Of a stretch of 64,000 nucleotides of DNA, positions 1 to 8,049 are shown piece by piece. Position 1 is the first letter of the stretch. Every line of letters begins with the position of its first letter. The notes below the pieces were generated by a model. That model was not told the origin of the DNA, did no database searches, and saw nothing but the letters and a program-made list of their open reading frames with translations. A program made the position numbers and the translations under genes. Origin of the DNA: Streptomyces graminofaciens (GTDB taxonomy: Bacteria; Actinomycetota; Actinomycetes; Streptomycetales; Streptomycetaceae); the NCBI RefSeq assembly GCF_030294945.1, contig NZ_AP018448.1:930001-994000 (forward strand), written 5' to 3'.

Positions 1-656
1 CCAGTCCCGGCTCGTTCTGGTCGAAGTTCCACCACGACACCATGGTGCGCTGGATGCGGTACGGCGTGGTGGTGGAGGAACTCGCGGTCGAGGTCATGGC
101 GCAACCGCCACACGACCAGGCCCGGCAGGAGGTGGCGGCGCTCGTAGAGGTCGCGCGGATGGATCCGCGCGCCGGGCCCGATGTCCGCGGGCCCCGGCTC
201 CGTGCAGGAGATCCGGGAGGCGTTCGGACGGCAGTGCCGGATCCAGTACGTACCGCACCCCGGAGCGGTCGAAATCCGGGGCATCGGGTGGGCGGGCTGA
301 TCAACTCGGCACGTGAGGACCGGGGACTCGGTCAGCGGTGGCGGAGTTCCCCGGACCAGTTCCGAAGCTGCTCTTCCAGGACAAGGTTGTCGCCGCGGGC
401 CACGGTCTGGAGTTGGGCGCACGCACACGGTCGCTTCGGCGAGGAGGCCGGCCAGGCTGCCCAGGACGGGGAAGGCGTCGCGGACGTGGGCGGCGGTGTC
501 CGGTTGCAGCAGTGAGTACGTGTAGAGCGTGGCGGCGCCGAACCCCTCTGGAGCTCGCCCCCAGCCCTCCCCGCCCAGAAGCCGCAGGGGTGAGGTGACG
601 CTATCCCAGTGCAGGTCGGAGTGCGCCGCCTGAGTGAAGCGGAGTCCGGCGATCAT
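1..656 (-). CDS. Hypothetical protein, 3' end beyond window, possible frameshift
   Basis: I do not recognise this gene. A minus-strand frame is open from the ATG at 656 to the window edge and runs divergently from the phosphatase at 718. Its first ~100 residues (starting MIAGLRFTQAAHSDL and containing LYTYSLLQPDTAAHVRDAF) have strong GC at codon position 3 and read like a real folded protein. Between about 360 and 100 the preferred frame is ambiguous. In the last ~60 bases the third-position bias clearly moves to another frame, which reads TTTPYRIQRTMVSWWNFDQN. That frame could start at an ATG at 97, or the gene could be frameshifted. No convincing ribosome binding site precedes 656. An upstream stop near 725 limits the start. 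Function unknown. Confidence 0.4.
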   Translation of the reverse strand, partial: MIAGLRFTQAAHSDLHWDSVTSPLRLLGGEGWGRAPEGFGAATLYTYSLLQPDTAAHVRDAFPVLGSLAGLLAEATVCVRPTPDRGPRRQPCPGRAASELVRGTPPPLTESPVLTCRVDQPAHPMPRISTAPGCGTYWIRHCRPNASRISCTEPGPADIGPGARIHPRDLYERRHLLPGLVVWRLRHDLDREFLHHHAVPHPAHHGVVVELRPERAGT

Positions 657-717
657 GTCATCGAGCCGGGCGTGAACACGCGTTCCCGCCTGGCTCGACG
701 ACCGCTTTGTTGTAGTT

Positions 718-1866
718 ATGATTCATTTTGTGCCTACTTTGAGGCGACAGCGGCGCCGTCGTCCGCACGGTGGCCGATGGGACGGTGGCCGATGGGACGC
801 TGTCCGGCTGTCACCGGTGATCCTCACCATCCTCATCAGCGCGCTGGCGTTCGCGACACCGAGGGACATCGCCATCAGCCGCCTCCTGCCTGCAGCGCCG
901 GCTCTGGCCGCCTCGATGTGGCCCGTGCTCCCCACGATCCTCCTGGGCGCGTTCTGCGCGCTGGTCATGCTCGGCCTGAGTCTCGTCTACACCGACCTGG
1001 GGACTCCCTACACGGCGGGTGCGATCGCCGCCGTCACCCTGGCGGCCGCCTACGCGAGCCACGTCCGGCTCCGGCGGGAGGAGGCCCTCCTGCAGATCCG
1101 ACTCGTGGCCGACACGGCCCAGCAGGTCCTGTTGCGACCGTTGCCGAGCCGCCTTGGGGGCATCGAGATCGAGTCGCTGTACGTCGCGGCCCAGGCCCAG
1201 GCGCGGATCGGCGGCGATTTCTACGAGGCGGCCGAGACGCCTCACGGCGTCCGGCTGCTCCTGGGAGACGTACGAGGCAAGGGCCTCTCCGCGGTGGGGG
1301 CGGCCTCGGCGCTGATCAGCTGCTTCCGAGAGGCCGCGTACGACGAACCCGACCTGACGGGCGTCATCCAGCGCCTGGAGATCAGCATCGGCCGCCACAG
1401 CGCCGCCTATCCCTCGCAGGACCTCCCGGAGCGATTCGCCACCGCTCTGCTCGCCGAGATCCCCCGCGGCGGCGGCCACGTCAGGCTTCTCAACTGCGGA
1501 CACCCCCCGCCGCTGCTCGTGTGCCAAGGGGAGATGCGCGTCCTGGAGCCCAGCGAACCCTCGCCGCCTCTCAACCTCGCGGCCCTCGTCGAAGACCACT
1601 ACCACACCGACACCGTGCGCTTCGCCCCGGGCGACCAGCTCCTGCTCTACACCGACGGCGTGACGGAGACCCGGGACCACACGGGCGAGTTCTTCCCGCT
1701 GCAGGAGTGGATGCGACACCAGAAGCCGATGTCACCCCACAGACTGCTCGACCGACTTCACCAGGACCTGCTCCGCTTCAGCGGCGGAAGGCTGGACGAC
1801 GACATCGCGGCCCTCGCCGTGCGGTACCCGAAGTCCCGCCCCCTTGAGGCGAGCAGCGGGCCCTGA
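718..1866 (+). CDS. Membrane-anchored SpoIIE-type PP2C serine/threonine phosphatase
   Basis: This is a 382-residue protein of the SpoIIE/RsbU phosphatase family, which dephosphorylates anti-anti-sigma (STAS) proteins in partner-switching pathways. Residues ~35-50 and ~65-110 form three hydrophobic segments (PVILTILISALAF, TILLGAFCALVMLGLSLVY, AIAAVTLAAAYA), so the catalytic part is probably cytoplasmic and membrane-tethered. The metal-binding PP2C motifs follow in order: GGDFYE, GDVRGKG, CGHPPP, YTDGVTE and DDDIA near the C-terminus. No PAS or GAF sensor domain is visible. The ATG at 718 has no clear Shine-Dalgarno sequence, so the start is uncertain. Just after it, a perfect 15-bp tandem repeat (769-798) encodes GGRWD twice. 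Neighbours give no sigma or STAS partner. Confidence 0.88.
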   Translation: MIHFVPTLRRQRRRRPHGGRWDGGRWDAVRLSPVILTILISALAFATPRDIAISRLLPAAPALAASMWPVLPTILLGAFCALVMLGLSLVYTDLGTPYTAGAIAAVTLAAAYASHVRLRREEALLQIRLVADTAQQVLLRPLPSRLGGIEIESLYVAAQAQARIGGDFYEAAETPHGVRLLLGDVRGKGLSAVGAASALISCFREAAYDEPDLTGVIQRLEISIGRHSAAYPSQDLPERFATALLAEIPRGGGHVRLLNCGHPPPLLVCQGEMRVLEPSEPSPPLNLAALVEDHYHTDTVRFAPGDQLLLYTDGVTETRDHTGEFFPLQEWMRHQKPMSPHRLLDRLHQDLLRFSGGRLDDDIAALAVRYPKSRPLEASSGP

Positions 1867-2320
1867 CCTCACCCGACCCGCAGGACCCTCGCCGTCAGTG
1901 AGAACCCCGTCGGTAATCAGCCGATTCGGCATGGAACGAGCCGCGCAGCGCGTCTCGTCGGCACTACTCGCGCCAAGAACGGCTTTGATCAGCGCCCGCT
2001 GTCCCCTCAACCCGGTTACCGGTTGGTCTGCCTCAAAGTTCAGCGCCCTGGTCGTTTCTGGGTCCTTCGTCGCCAACGCCCTTCGCGTACGGATGTGATG
2101 GGGCGCGACGGTGCCAACCAGAAGCGGACACCCACGCCGAACAGGACGTTGGCCGATCTCCTTGTGGACAGATTCCGCTGGGAAGCAAGCTGCTCTGCCC
2201 GATCGCCGACAGAGCTGTGGAGAGACGTGACGAAGTTGGCACTCGAAACGTTCAGGCCCACATTCCTCGCCAGGCACACGTACTGGCGAGGCGGTCGGTA
2301 CAACGGGAAGTCCTGTTGAT
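1867..2320. other. Intergenic stretch without a supported gene
   Basis: About 450 bases with weaker codon-position bias than the flanks. Short open frames exist on both strands but none combines a start, a ribosome binding site and coding-like third positions. It borders debris downstream and may be a decayed region. I see no RNA gene or clear hairpin. Confidence 0.5.
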
Positions 2321-2725
2321 CTATGGGAGGGCCGGGGGACCGTGAAGAAGGCAACGGACAACCTCCGCCGCAAGCTGCCCGAACGGTGATTTGTGTTCCG
2401 GCATACCCGTGGGGCCGTGACGAAACCAGGCCTCACGTTCGGCTGCCTCCTGCGCGTCTTCGGCGCGGCGGGCGAGGGCGCCATCCCGGCGGGCGTTGCC
2501 GATCGCGTCCCAGAGGTTCTGGCGGTCCTCGCGGCCGAAGCGCCGGAACGCGGGCCCGGCCGGGCCGTGCTCGCGCAGCCGCTCCAGCGTCGTCGCCACG
2601 ATCGGCATCTTCCCGCCGTAGGAGTGGAAGCCACCCCAGCTGTTCCAGTCGCCCTGCGAGTGGAGAAGCACCTCGGCAAGCCAACCGACGCAGGAATCAC
2701 AGGCCCCGGGGGACGCCCCGTCCAC
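2321..2725 (-). CDS. Hypothetical protein, 134 aa
   Basis: Not recognised. The minus-strand frame starts at a GTG (2725) that overlaps the end of the upstream 191-residue gene by 29 bases, suggesting the two are co-transcribed. The body has good third-position GC. It contains an aromatic/glycine patch (GDWNSWGGFHSYGGKMP) and then a charged helical stretch (ATTLERLREHG, RAEDAQEAAEREAW). No signal peptide or membrane segment is visible. Starts further inside (for example the ATG of MPIVATT) are possible. The pair sits beside degenerate gene fragments, so it may belong to an accessory island. Function unknown. Confidence 0.5.
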   Translation of the reverse strand: MDGASPGACDSCVGWLAEVLLHSQGDWNSWGGFHSYGGKMPIVATTLERLREHGPAGPAFRRFGREDRQNLWDAIGNARRDGALARRAEDAQEAAEREAWFRHGPTGMPEHKSPFGQLAAEVVRCLLHGPPALP

Positions 2726-3272
2726 TGTCGAAGAGGACGACGCTCGAGGGGGGCTTTACGATCACTGGGCAGGAGTTCCACAGCTCCACCCCGGCCGTGA
2801 TCAGTTCCAGTACCGCGCGTTGCTCCGCGGGGGTCCATGCGGCGCACTCGCCTCCGAACAGCTTCTCGTAGGCGCTGTTATGCACCGCGCTCTGCTGGGG
2901 CAGCCGGTGGACCTCGCCGAGTCCTCGGGCCAGATCCTCGACGAAATTCCACGCCTCCAACACCGCCCCTGAGGGGACACGCCGACGCACCGGGTCCTCC
3001 AGCCAATGCTGGACACGGGTGAGCTCCAGAGTGTTGGCCTCAGCAGTGGCCAGCCTCCACCCGCGTCGGCTCACATACACCCTCGCCTGCCGAACAGTCC
3101 TGAACGCCGGTACCTGACAGCGATCAGCTCCTGGCAACGCCAGCACCTGATCAAGTTCGTCGCCCTCGCCACCGATCCACAGCACTACCGCGCTGCGCCC
3201 GAGTCCACGCACCCGATACGCATGGAGACTCCCACGCCTACCGCGACGTCCGGCCGCGAACACATCTGCCAT
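2697..3272 (-). CDS. Hypothetical protein, 191 aa
   Basis: Not recognised. I chose the ATG at 3272 because a GGAG lies six bases upstream; a longer reading would run into the methyltransferase relic. The protein is soluble, with an Arg-rich N-terminus (MADVFAAGRRGRRG), a central stretch reading FRTVRQARVYVSRRGWRLATAE, and an acidic C-terminal half containing EAWNFVEDLARGLGEVHRL and TPAEQRAVLELITAGVELW. Cysteines are few and scattered. The stop codon lies inside the next gene (2321-2725), so translational coupling is likely. Its frame shows clear high GC3, which supports it being a gene rather than a shadow. Confidence 0.55.
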   Translation of the reverse strand: MADVFAAGRRGRRGSLHAYRVRGLGRSAVVLWIGGEGDELDQVLALPGADRCQVPAFRTVRQARVYVSRRGWRLATAEANTLELTRVQHWLEDPVRRRVPSGAVLEAWNFVEDLARGLGEVHRLPQQSAVHNSAYEKLFGGECAAWTPAEQRAVLELITAGVELWNSCPVIVKPPSSVVLFDSGRGVPRGL

Positions 3273-3324
3273 CTCGATCTCCGCCACTCCCCCACACTGG
3301 CACGCCCACCGAGAACCGTCGCGG

Positions 3325-3443
3325 AAATTTGGCGAGAGTTGCGAACACCGGCGCCCGCCCGGCTTGAGGGCGGCGGCCGCCGTCGGCAGCAGCTCGCGCG
3401 GGCCGGCGAAGTCGAAGGCGCCGAAGACGCTGTACAGCACGTC
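3325..3443 (-). pseudogene. Fragment of a class I SAM-dependent methyltransferase
   Basis: The minus strand encodes DVLYSVFGAFDFAGPRELLP followed by a run ending KPGGR, which is the motif IV/post-IV region of class I methyltransferases. After KPGGR the family continuation (VFATLA) appears in another frame, so there is an indel near 3350. Neither the N-terminal SAM-binding glycine loop nor the C-terminus is present. This is an internal relic, probably not expressed as a functional enzyme. Confidence 0.6.
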
Positions 3444-3487
3444 GCGACATCTGGCGGCCGGTCGATCCGCAGGCGACCTTCGCGAAG

Positions 3488-3643
3488 GTGGGGTTCCCCC
3501 CGTCGCCGAGCAAGGTCGCTGCCATGTGGGGCGGCACCCCGGTGACGGTGCGACTGGACGACCTGGACAAGATCTGCGCCGCGTTGGCGTGCACGGTGGC
3601 CGATCTGATGGAGGCCGAGCCGGTGGCCACTGCTGCGGGCCAG
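3488..3643 (+). pseudogene. Truncated XRE/Cro-CI type HTH regulator fragment
   Basis: The plus strand encodes SPSKVAAMWGGTPVTVRLDD followed by LDKICAALACTVADLMEAEP. This matches the second half of a small Cro/C1-type HTH domain, ending in the typical 'TVADLMEAEP' helix. The first helices are missing, and the frame runs directly into the inverted-repeat element at 3640, which would add a foreign tail. It reads as a decayed remnant rather than an intact 70-80 residue regulator. Confidence 0.5.
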
Positions 3644-3764
3644 GGCCTGTCGTCAAACTTGCACGCTCCCCCCACTCTCGAATCCGCTCGAGCGAGAGGT
3701 ACCCCCACGCCGCCGTGCGGCCCGCCCTCCGGGCGAACGACGGGAATTTGACGACAGGACCTAG
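3640..3764. repeat. MITE-like inverted-repeat element, CCAG/CTAG flanked
   Basis: A 117-bp body (3644-3760) starts GGCCTGTCGTCAAAC and ends with the near-complement AATTTGACGACAGGAC. It lies between CCAG (3640-3643) and CTAG (3761-3764), as expected for a 4-bp target duplication with one transition. Inside are two further hairpins, one with CTCTCG/CGAGAG arms. It encodes nothing. The CTAG contains the stop codon of ssuD. The strong secondary structure could also terminate the sulfur operon. Confidence 0.65.
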
Positions 3765-4903
3765 CTCGCGAAGGGCACCTGGGTCGCGGGTGCGGTGGGC
3801 CTGGCGAAGGGGTGGTGCCAGAGGCCCTGGGCGGCCAGGCGCGGCAGGACGCCCTCGCCGAACCAGTACGCCTCCTCCAGGTGCGGATAGCCGGAGAGTA
3901 CGAATTCGTCGATGCCGAGGGAGTGGTACTCCTTGATCCGCTCGGCGACTTCGTCGTGGCTGCCGACCAGGGCGGTGCCCGCGCCGCCGCGGACCAGGCC
4001 GATACCCGCCCACAGGTTGGGGTGGATCTCCAGGGCGTCGCGGCTGCCGCCGTGAAGTTCGAGCATGCGCTGCTGGCCCTCGGACTCGCTGCGCGCGAGG
4101 CCGGCCTGGACGGCTCGTACGGTCTCCGGGTCGAAGCCGTCGAGCAGCCGGTTCGCCTCGGCCCACGCCTGTGCCGACGTGTCGCGCGTGATGACGTGCA
4201 GACGGATGCCGAAGCGGAGCGTGCGGCCCTCCTTCGCCGCGAGCGACCTGAGCCAGGCGATCTTCTCGGCGACCTTGGCGGGCGGCTCGCCCCAGGTGAG
4301 GTAGACGTCGACATGCCGGGCGGCCACCTCACCGGCGATGGGCGAGGAACCGCCGAAGTACACCTCGGGCACCGGGTCGGGCACCCGGGCCAGCTTCGCG
4401 TCCTCGACCTGGACGTGTTCGCCCTTCAGGTCGACGGTCTTGCCCTCCCACAACTCTCGTACGACGTGCAGGAATTCGCCCGTACGGCGATACCGGGCGT
4501 CCTTGTCGAGAAAGTCCCCGTAGGCGCGCTGCTCGTGGCTCTCGCCGCCGGTGACGACGTTGAGGAGAAGCCGTCCGCCGGTCTGCCGCTGGAACGTGGA
4601 GGCCATCTGGGCGGCGAGCGTGGGCGAGACGAAGCCGGGGCGGAAGGCGACCAGGAACTTCAGCCGTTCGGTGTTCTGGCTGACCATCGCGGTGGTCAGC
4701 CAGGCGTCCTCGCACCAGGCGCCGGTGGGGGTGAGCGCGCCGACGAAGCCGAGGTCCTCGGCGGCGCGGGCGATCTGGCTCAGATAGGCGACCGTCGGAG
4801 GCCGGTCACGGCCGGACGCGGTGGCCGGGGTGCCGTGGCCGCCGCCGACGACATGGCGGCTGTCGCCGTTGGTGGGCAGGAACCAGTGGAAGGTGAGGGG
4901 CAT
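3761..4903 (-). CDS. ssuD: FMNH2-dependent alkanesulfonate monooxygenase
   Basis: A 380-residue bacterial-luciferase-like flavin monooxygenase of the SsuD group, which cleaves the C-S bond of alkanesulfonates with FMNH2 and O2 to release sulfite. Recognisable features are the N-terminal FHWFLPTNGD strand, the GGRLLLNVVTGG region, YRRTGEFLHVVRELWEGKTV, YFGGSSP, the GGAGTALVGSHDEVAERI segment and the C-terminal FVLSGYPHLEEAYWFGEGVL. Length fits SsuD (about 380). It is the last gene of a five-gene minus-strand operon, 24 bases after sfnB. Reduced flavin would come from the SsuE-like reductase at 6174. The TAG stop lies in the CTAG flank of an inverted-repeat element. Substrate choice (methanesulfonate or longer sulfonates) cannot be read from sequence. 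Confidence 0.92.
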   Translation of the reverse strand: MPLTFHWFLPTNGDSRHVVGGGHGTPATASGRDRPPTVAYLSQIARAAEDLGFVGALTPTGAWCEDAWLTTAMVSQNTERLKFLVAFRPGFVSPTLAAQMASTFQRQTGGRLLLNVVTGGESHEQRAYGDFLDKDARYRRTGEFLHVVRELWEGKTVDLKGEHVQVEDAKLARVPDPVPEVYFGGSSPIAGEVAARHVDVYLTWGEPPAKVAEKIAWLRSLAAKEGRTLRFGIRLHVITRDTSAQAWAEANRLLDGFDPETVRAVQAGLARSESEGQQRMLELHGGSRDALEIHPNLWAGIGLVRGGAGTALVGSHDEVAERIKEYHSLGIDEFVLSGYPHLEEAYWFGEGVLPRLAAQGLWHHPFARPTAPATQVPFAS

Positions 4904-4927
4904 GGAGGTCTCCGATCCGAGGTGTCG

Positions 4928-6169
4928 CTAGAGGAGCCCATGACGGGGCGGGCGGGTGCCGTTGAGCACGTACCGGCCGATGTGCTGGATCTTCCAGCGG
5001 GCCGGGTCGTGCAGTGTGTGGGTGCGTGCGTCGCGCCAATGCCGGTGCAGATTGAGGGAGCCCAGTGCCGAGCGGGTGCCCGACACCTCGAACAGGGCGC
5101 TCGCCACGTCGAGGGCGGCCTGTGCGGCCTGCACCTTGGCGGCGGCCACGGCGATGGACGCCTCGGCGGCCGTGTCGTCGGTGAGGTCGGCCCGGGCCGT
5201 GTCGACGGCACGGGCGGCCTCACGCAACAGCGCACCCGATGCCCTCGCCTGGATGGCGAGTTCACCGAAGCGCTGGATGAGGAGGGGGTCCTCGGCCGCC
5301 GTCTCGACCCCTGCCTCGAACCAGGGCCGGCTCTTGGTGCGCACGAACCCTACGGCCTCGACGAGCGCCCCTTCGGCGATCCCGACGTCGATCGCCGCAT
5401 GGATCAACTGCGCTACGGACCCGTGAAGTTGGGGCCCCTGGAAGGTGAGGTGGTGCGGGACGACCCGGTCGGCGGGGACGTGGACCTCCGCCAGCCTGAC
5501 CGTGCCGCTGGCCGTCGTACGCTGCCCCATCCCGTCCCAGTCGTCGACGACCGTGAGCCCGGGCGCGTCCCACGGGACATACGCGACGTGCGGGTTGTCG
5601 TTGTCGTCCTCGGCGCGGGCCAGCACCGGGATCCAGTCGGCGAACAGGGCGCCCGTGGAGTAGTGCTTGACGCCGGTCAGGCTGTACGAGCCGTCGGGCC
5701 GGCGTTCGAGCCGAGTGCGGATGTCCTGGATGTGTTTGGTACCCGCCTCGGACTGCGCGTTGCCGAAACGGCGCCCGGCGAGGACCTCACCGAAAAAGAA
5801 TTCCCGCTGTTTCCGGGTTCCCTGACGACGAATCACATTCACGTAGACGAAGTGGTTCTGCGGGATCTGGGCGAGGCTGGCGTCGGCGGAGGCGAGCAGC
5901 CGGAAGATCTCGGCCAGGGTCTCCTGCCGTACGTCCGCTCCCCCGTACTCGGCGGGCACGGTGACGGCGAGCAGCCCGGAGGCCGAGAGCCGGTCCAGCT
6001 CGGCGTGGGGCAGTCGGCGTTCGGCGTCCCGCCGCGAGGCCCCGGCGCGGAACTCCTCGGCGAGCGCGGCGGCGACGGTCAGGGCCTCGACGTCGTCGGC
6101 GATGACCTTCGCACCCGGAAGTCGGTGTGTCGGGGCCTGGGAAGCGTCGTCGATGGGGGCGTCGGTCAT
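4928..6169 (-). CDS. sfnB: SfnB-type sulfur-acquisition acyl-CoA dehydrogenase-fold oxidoreductase
   Basis: A 413-residue protein with the acyl-CoA dehydrogenase fold: N-terminal helical domain (ELDRLSASGLLAVTVPAEYG), middle beta domain (GNAQSEAGTKHIQD, LTGVKHYSTGALFADWIPVL) and C-terminal helices ending WRDARTHTLHDPARWK. That last motif is typical of the SfnB/DszC branch of flavin-dependent monooxygenases rather than true acyl-CoA dehydrogenases. SfnB proteins occur with SfnG in dimethylsulfone utilisation. Here the gene starts about 4 bases after the ssuE stop, so it is tightly operonic. The exact reaction of SfnB is not well defined in general, and I infer a role in using organic sulfur. 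Confidence 0.85.
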   Translation of the reverse strand: MTDAPIDDASQAPTHRLPGAKVIADDVEALTVAAALAEEFRAGASRRDAERRLPHAELDRLSASGLLAVTVPAEYGGADVRQETLAEIFRLLASADASLAQIPQNHFVYVNVIRRQGTRKQREFFFGEVLAGRRFGNAQSEAGTKHIQDIRTRLERRPDGSYSLTGVKHYSTGALFADWIPVLARAEDDNDNPHVAYVPWDAPGLTVVDDWDGMGQRTTASGTVRLAEVHVPADRVVPHHLTFQGPQLHGSVAQLIHAAIDVGIAEGALVEAVGFVRTKSRPWFEAGVETAAEDPLLIQRFGELAIQARASGALLREAARAVDTARADLTDDTAAEASIAVAAAKVQAAQAALDVASALFEVSGTRSALGSLNLHRHWRDARTHTLHDPARWKIQHIGRYVLNGTRPPRHGLL

Positions 6170-6173
6170 GGTG

Positions 6174-6728
6174 TCAGCTCACGGCGGCGAGCAACGGCGC
6201 GTGGCCGAGGGCGGCGAGGAACTGCTCGACGACCTGGCCGAGCGCCTCGGCGGTGGGCGGGGCGACGGTGACCTTGCCGTCGTCCCCGACGGTGATGTCC
6301 TTGTCGAGGGTGAACCAGCCGGGAACGATGTGCCGGGCGCCCATGGAGCTGAGCACCGGGCGCAGGGCGTAGTCGAGGGCGAGGACATGGGCGGTGCTGC
6401 CGCCGGTGGCCAGCGGCAGCACGGCCTTGCCGGTGAGGGCGTACTGCGGGAGCAGGTCGAGCAGGGCCTTGAGGACGCCGGAGTAGGCCGCCTTGTAGAC
6501 GGGGGTGCCGATGACGACGCCGTCGGCGCGTGCGAAGAGTTCGGTGGCCTCGACGATGGCCGGGTGCTTGAAGTCCGCGCCGAGCAGGGCCTCGGCGGGG
6601 ATCGTGCGGACGTCGAGCGGGACGACCTCGTGGCCCTGGGCGGCCAGTCGGGTGTCCAGGTGGCGCAGGAGCTTGGCGGTGCGGGAGGACACGGAGGGAC
6701 TGCCGGAGACGGACAGGACGGTGGCCAT
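6174..6728 (-). CDS. ssuE: NADPH-dependent FMN reductase
   Basis: A 184-residue flavodoxin-fold reductase. The N-terminus carries the flavin phosphate loop (SVSGSPSVSSRTAKLLRHL), then a VVIGTPVYKAAYSGVLKALL segment typical of the SsuE/MsuE family, and GKAVLPLATGGSTAHVLALD. Such enzymes make diffusible FMNH2 for two-component monooxygenases. Four flavin-using oxygenases surround it (SfnG, the DszC-like enzyme, SfnB, SsuD), so this single reductase probably feeds several of them. It sits in the middle of the operon, ~54 bases after the upstream gene. Length is normal for the family. msuE would be an equally fair symbol. Confidence 0.88.
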   Translation of the reverse strand: MATVLSVSGSPSVSSRTAKLLRHLDTRLAAQGHEVVPLDVRTIPAEALLGADFKHPAIVEATELFARADGVVIGTPVYKAAYSGVLKALLDLLPQYALTGKAVLPLATGGSTAHVLALDYALRPVLSSMGARHIVPGWFTLDKDITVGDDGKVTVAPPTAEALGQVVEQFLAALGHAPLLAAVS

Positions 6729-6782
6729 GTGTTCTCTTTCGGGAAGGAGGGGCGCCTCCGCTCGGGAGGCGCCCCGGGGTGG

Positions 6783-8000
6783 TCAGGAGTACCAGGTGGG
6801 TTCGGGTAGTTCGCCTTCGAGGACCCAGCGGCCGACCTCGCGGCGCTTGTAGGCGACGGGGTCGTGGAGGGTGTGGGTGCGGACGTTGCGCCAGAACCGG
6901 TCGAGGCCCTCGGCGGTGGCGGTGGAGCGGGCGCCGGTCACCTCGAAGATCCGGCTGGAGATCTCCAGGGCGACTTCGGTGGCGCGGGCCTTCGCCGCGG
7001 CCACCCGCACCTCGAAGTCGCCGCGGGCCTGCTCGGTGACCGCGTCGGGGTGGTCGTGCAGCTTCTGGCCCTCGGCGGCGACGGCGTCGGTGAGGGCCTC
7101 GACCGCCCACAGTTTCGCGGTCAGATCGCCGTAGATGTCGATGACGTACGGCTCGTCGACCGCCCGCTCGTGACCGCCGTGGAGCCACGACCGGGTCTTG
7201 GTGCGGGTGTAGGTCGCCGCCGTCTCCAGGGCGCCGCCCGCGATGCCCAGATAGAAGCTGACGAAGACCAGTTGGATGGTGGGGACGTTGAGCGTGTTGT
7301 ACGTGCGCGGCTGGAACACCTTGTCGACGTAGCCGGCCGCCGAGGACCACGGGGTGCGGACCCGGTCGATGGTGACGCCGCCGCTCTCGGTGAGCCGCTG
7401 GCCGATGTTGTCCCAGTCGTCGTGGAAGGTGAGGCCATCGGCGTCGGACGGCACGATCGCGAAGACGTGCTGGTCGGTGCCCTCCAGGACGCCTTCGAGG
7501 ACGGTGACGTCGGAGACCTTGCTGCCGGTGGAGAAGGACTTGCGGCCGGTGAAAAGCAGGTCGTCGCCGTCCTCGGTGACCACGACGTCCTTGTCGCGGG
7601 GGTTGACGGCCCCGCCGAAGAACCAGCGGTTGCGGGCGGCCTCGGCCTCGATGTGCTCCCACTGCTCGCGGGTGCCGACGAGGCGGGCAGCCCGGTTCCA
7701 CAGGTAGTGGTAGCCGAGGAGCTGTCCGATCGAGCCGTCGGCCTTGGCGATTTCACGGACGACGCGGTAGGCGGTCGGCCAGTCGTGGCCTCCGCCGCCG
7801 TGCTCCGTGGGGCCGAGCAGGGTGACGAGGCCGGCGTCCTTCAGCAGCTGGACCTCGGTGTACGGGGTTCGGCCCGCGCGGTCACGCTCGGCGGCGTCGG
7901 CGGCGAGGACGGCCGCGACCTCGGCAGCGCGGGCGATCCACTCCTCGGCGGTCTCGGGGGCGGGCCGGGTCTGCCAGTCGGTGGAAGTGGCTGTGCTCAT
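6783..8000 (-). CDS. DszC/SfnB-like flavin-dependent monooxygenase
   Basis: A 405-residue acyl-CoA-dehydrogenase-fold protein. I chose the ATG at 8000 (MSTATSTDWQTR) because an AAAGAGG lies upstream; the frame extends to 8057 without a better site. Visible motifs: LLKDAGLVTLLGPTEHGGGG, GQLLGYHYLWN, the FSTGSKVSD/DDWDNIGQR beta domain and FWRNVRTHTLHDPVAYKRRE near the end. The RTHTLHDP motif is shared with DszC (dibenzothiophene monooxygenase) and SfnB. It is a paralogue of the gene at 4928 but clearly diverged. It probably oxidises an organosulfur compound using FMNH2 from the SsuE-like reductase; the substrate is not determinable here. It lies ~49 bases after sfnG in the operon. Confidence 0.85.
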   Translation of the reverse strand: MSTATSTDWQTRPAPETAEEWIARAAEVAAVLAADAAERDRAGRTPYTEVQLLKDAGLVTLLGPTEHGGGGHDWPTAYRVVREIAKADGSIGQLLGYHYLWNRAARLVGTREQWEHIEAEAARNRWFFGGAVNPRDKDVVVTEDGDDLLFTGRKSFSTGSKVSDVTVLEGVLEGTDQHVFAIVPSDADGLTFHDDWDNIGQRLTESGGVTIDRVRTPWSSAAGYVDKVFQPRTYNTLNVPTIQLVFVSFYLGIAGGALETAATYTRTKTRSWLHGGHERAVDEPYVIDIYGDLTAKLWAVEALTDAVAAEGQKLHDHPDAVTEQARGDFEVRVAAAKARATEVALEISSRIFEVTGARSTATAEGLDRFWRNVRTHTLHDPVAYKRREVGRWVLEGELPEPTWYS

Positions 8001-8049
8001 GCGTAATGACCTCTTTCGCGGTGCGGGGCGGAAGGAGTGCGGACGGTGG

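Noticed and set aside
609..1847. 412-residue plus-strand frame overlapping the phosphatase gene
   Set aside because: It is a shadow frame rich in Pro, Arg and His; the frame at 718 carries all PP2C motifs.
3812..6271. 819-residue plus-strand frame opposite ssuD/sfnB
   Set aside because: Antisense shadow of two well-recognised genes; composition is typical of a mirrored high-GC3 frame.
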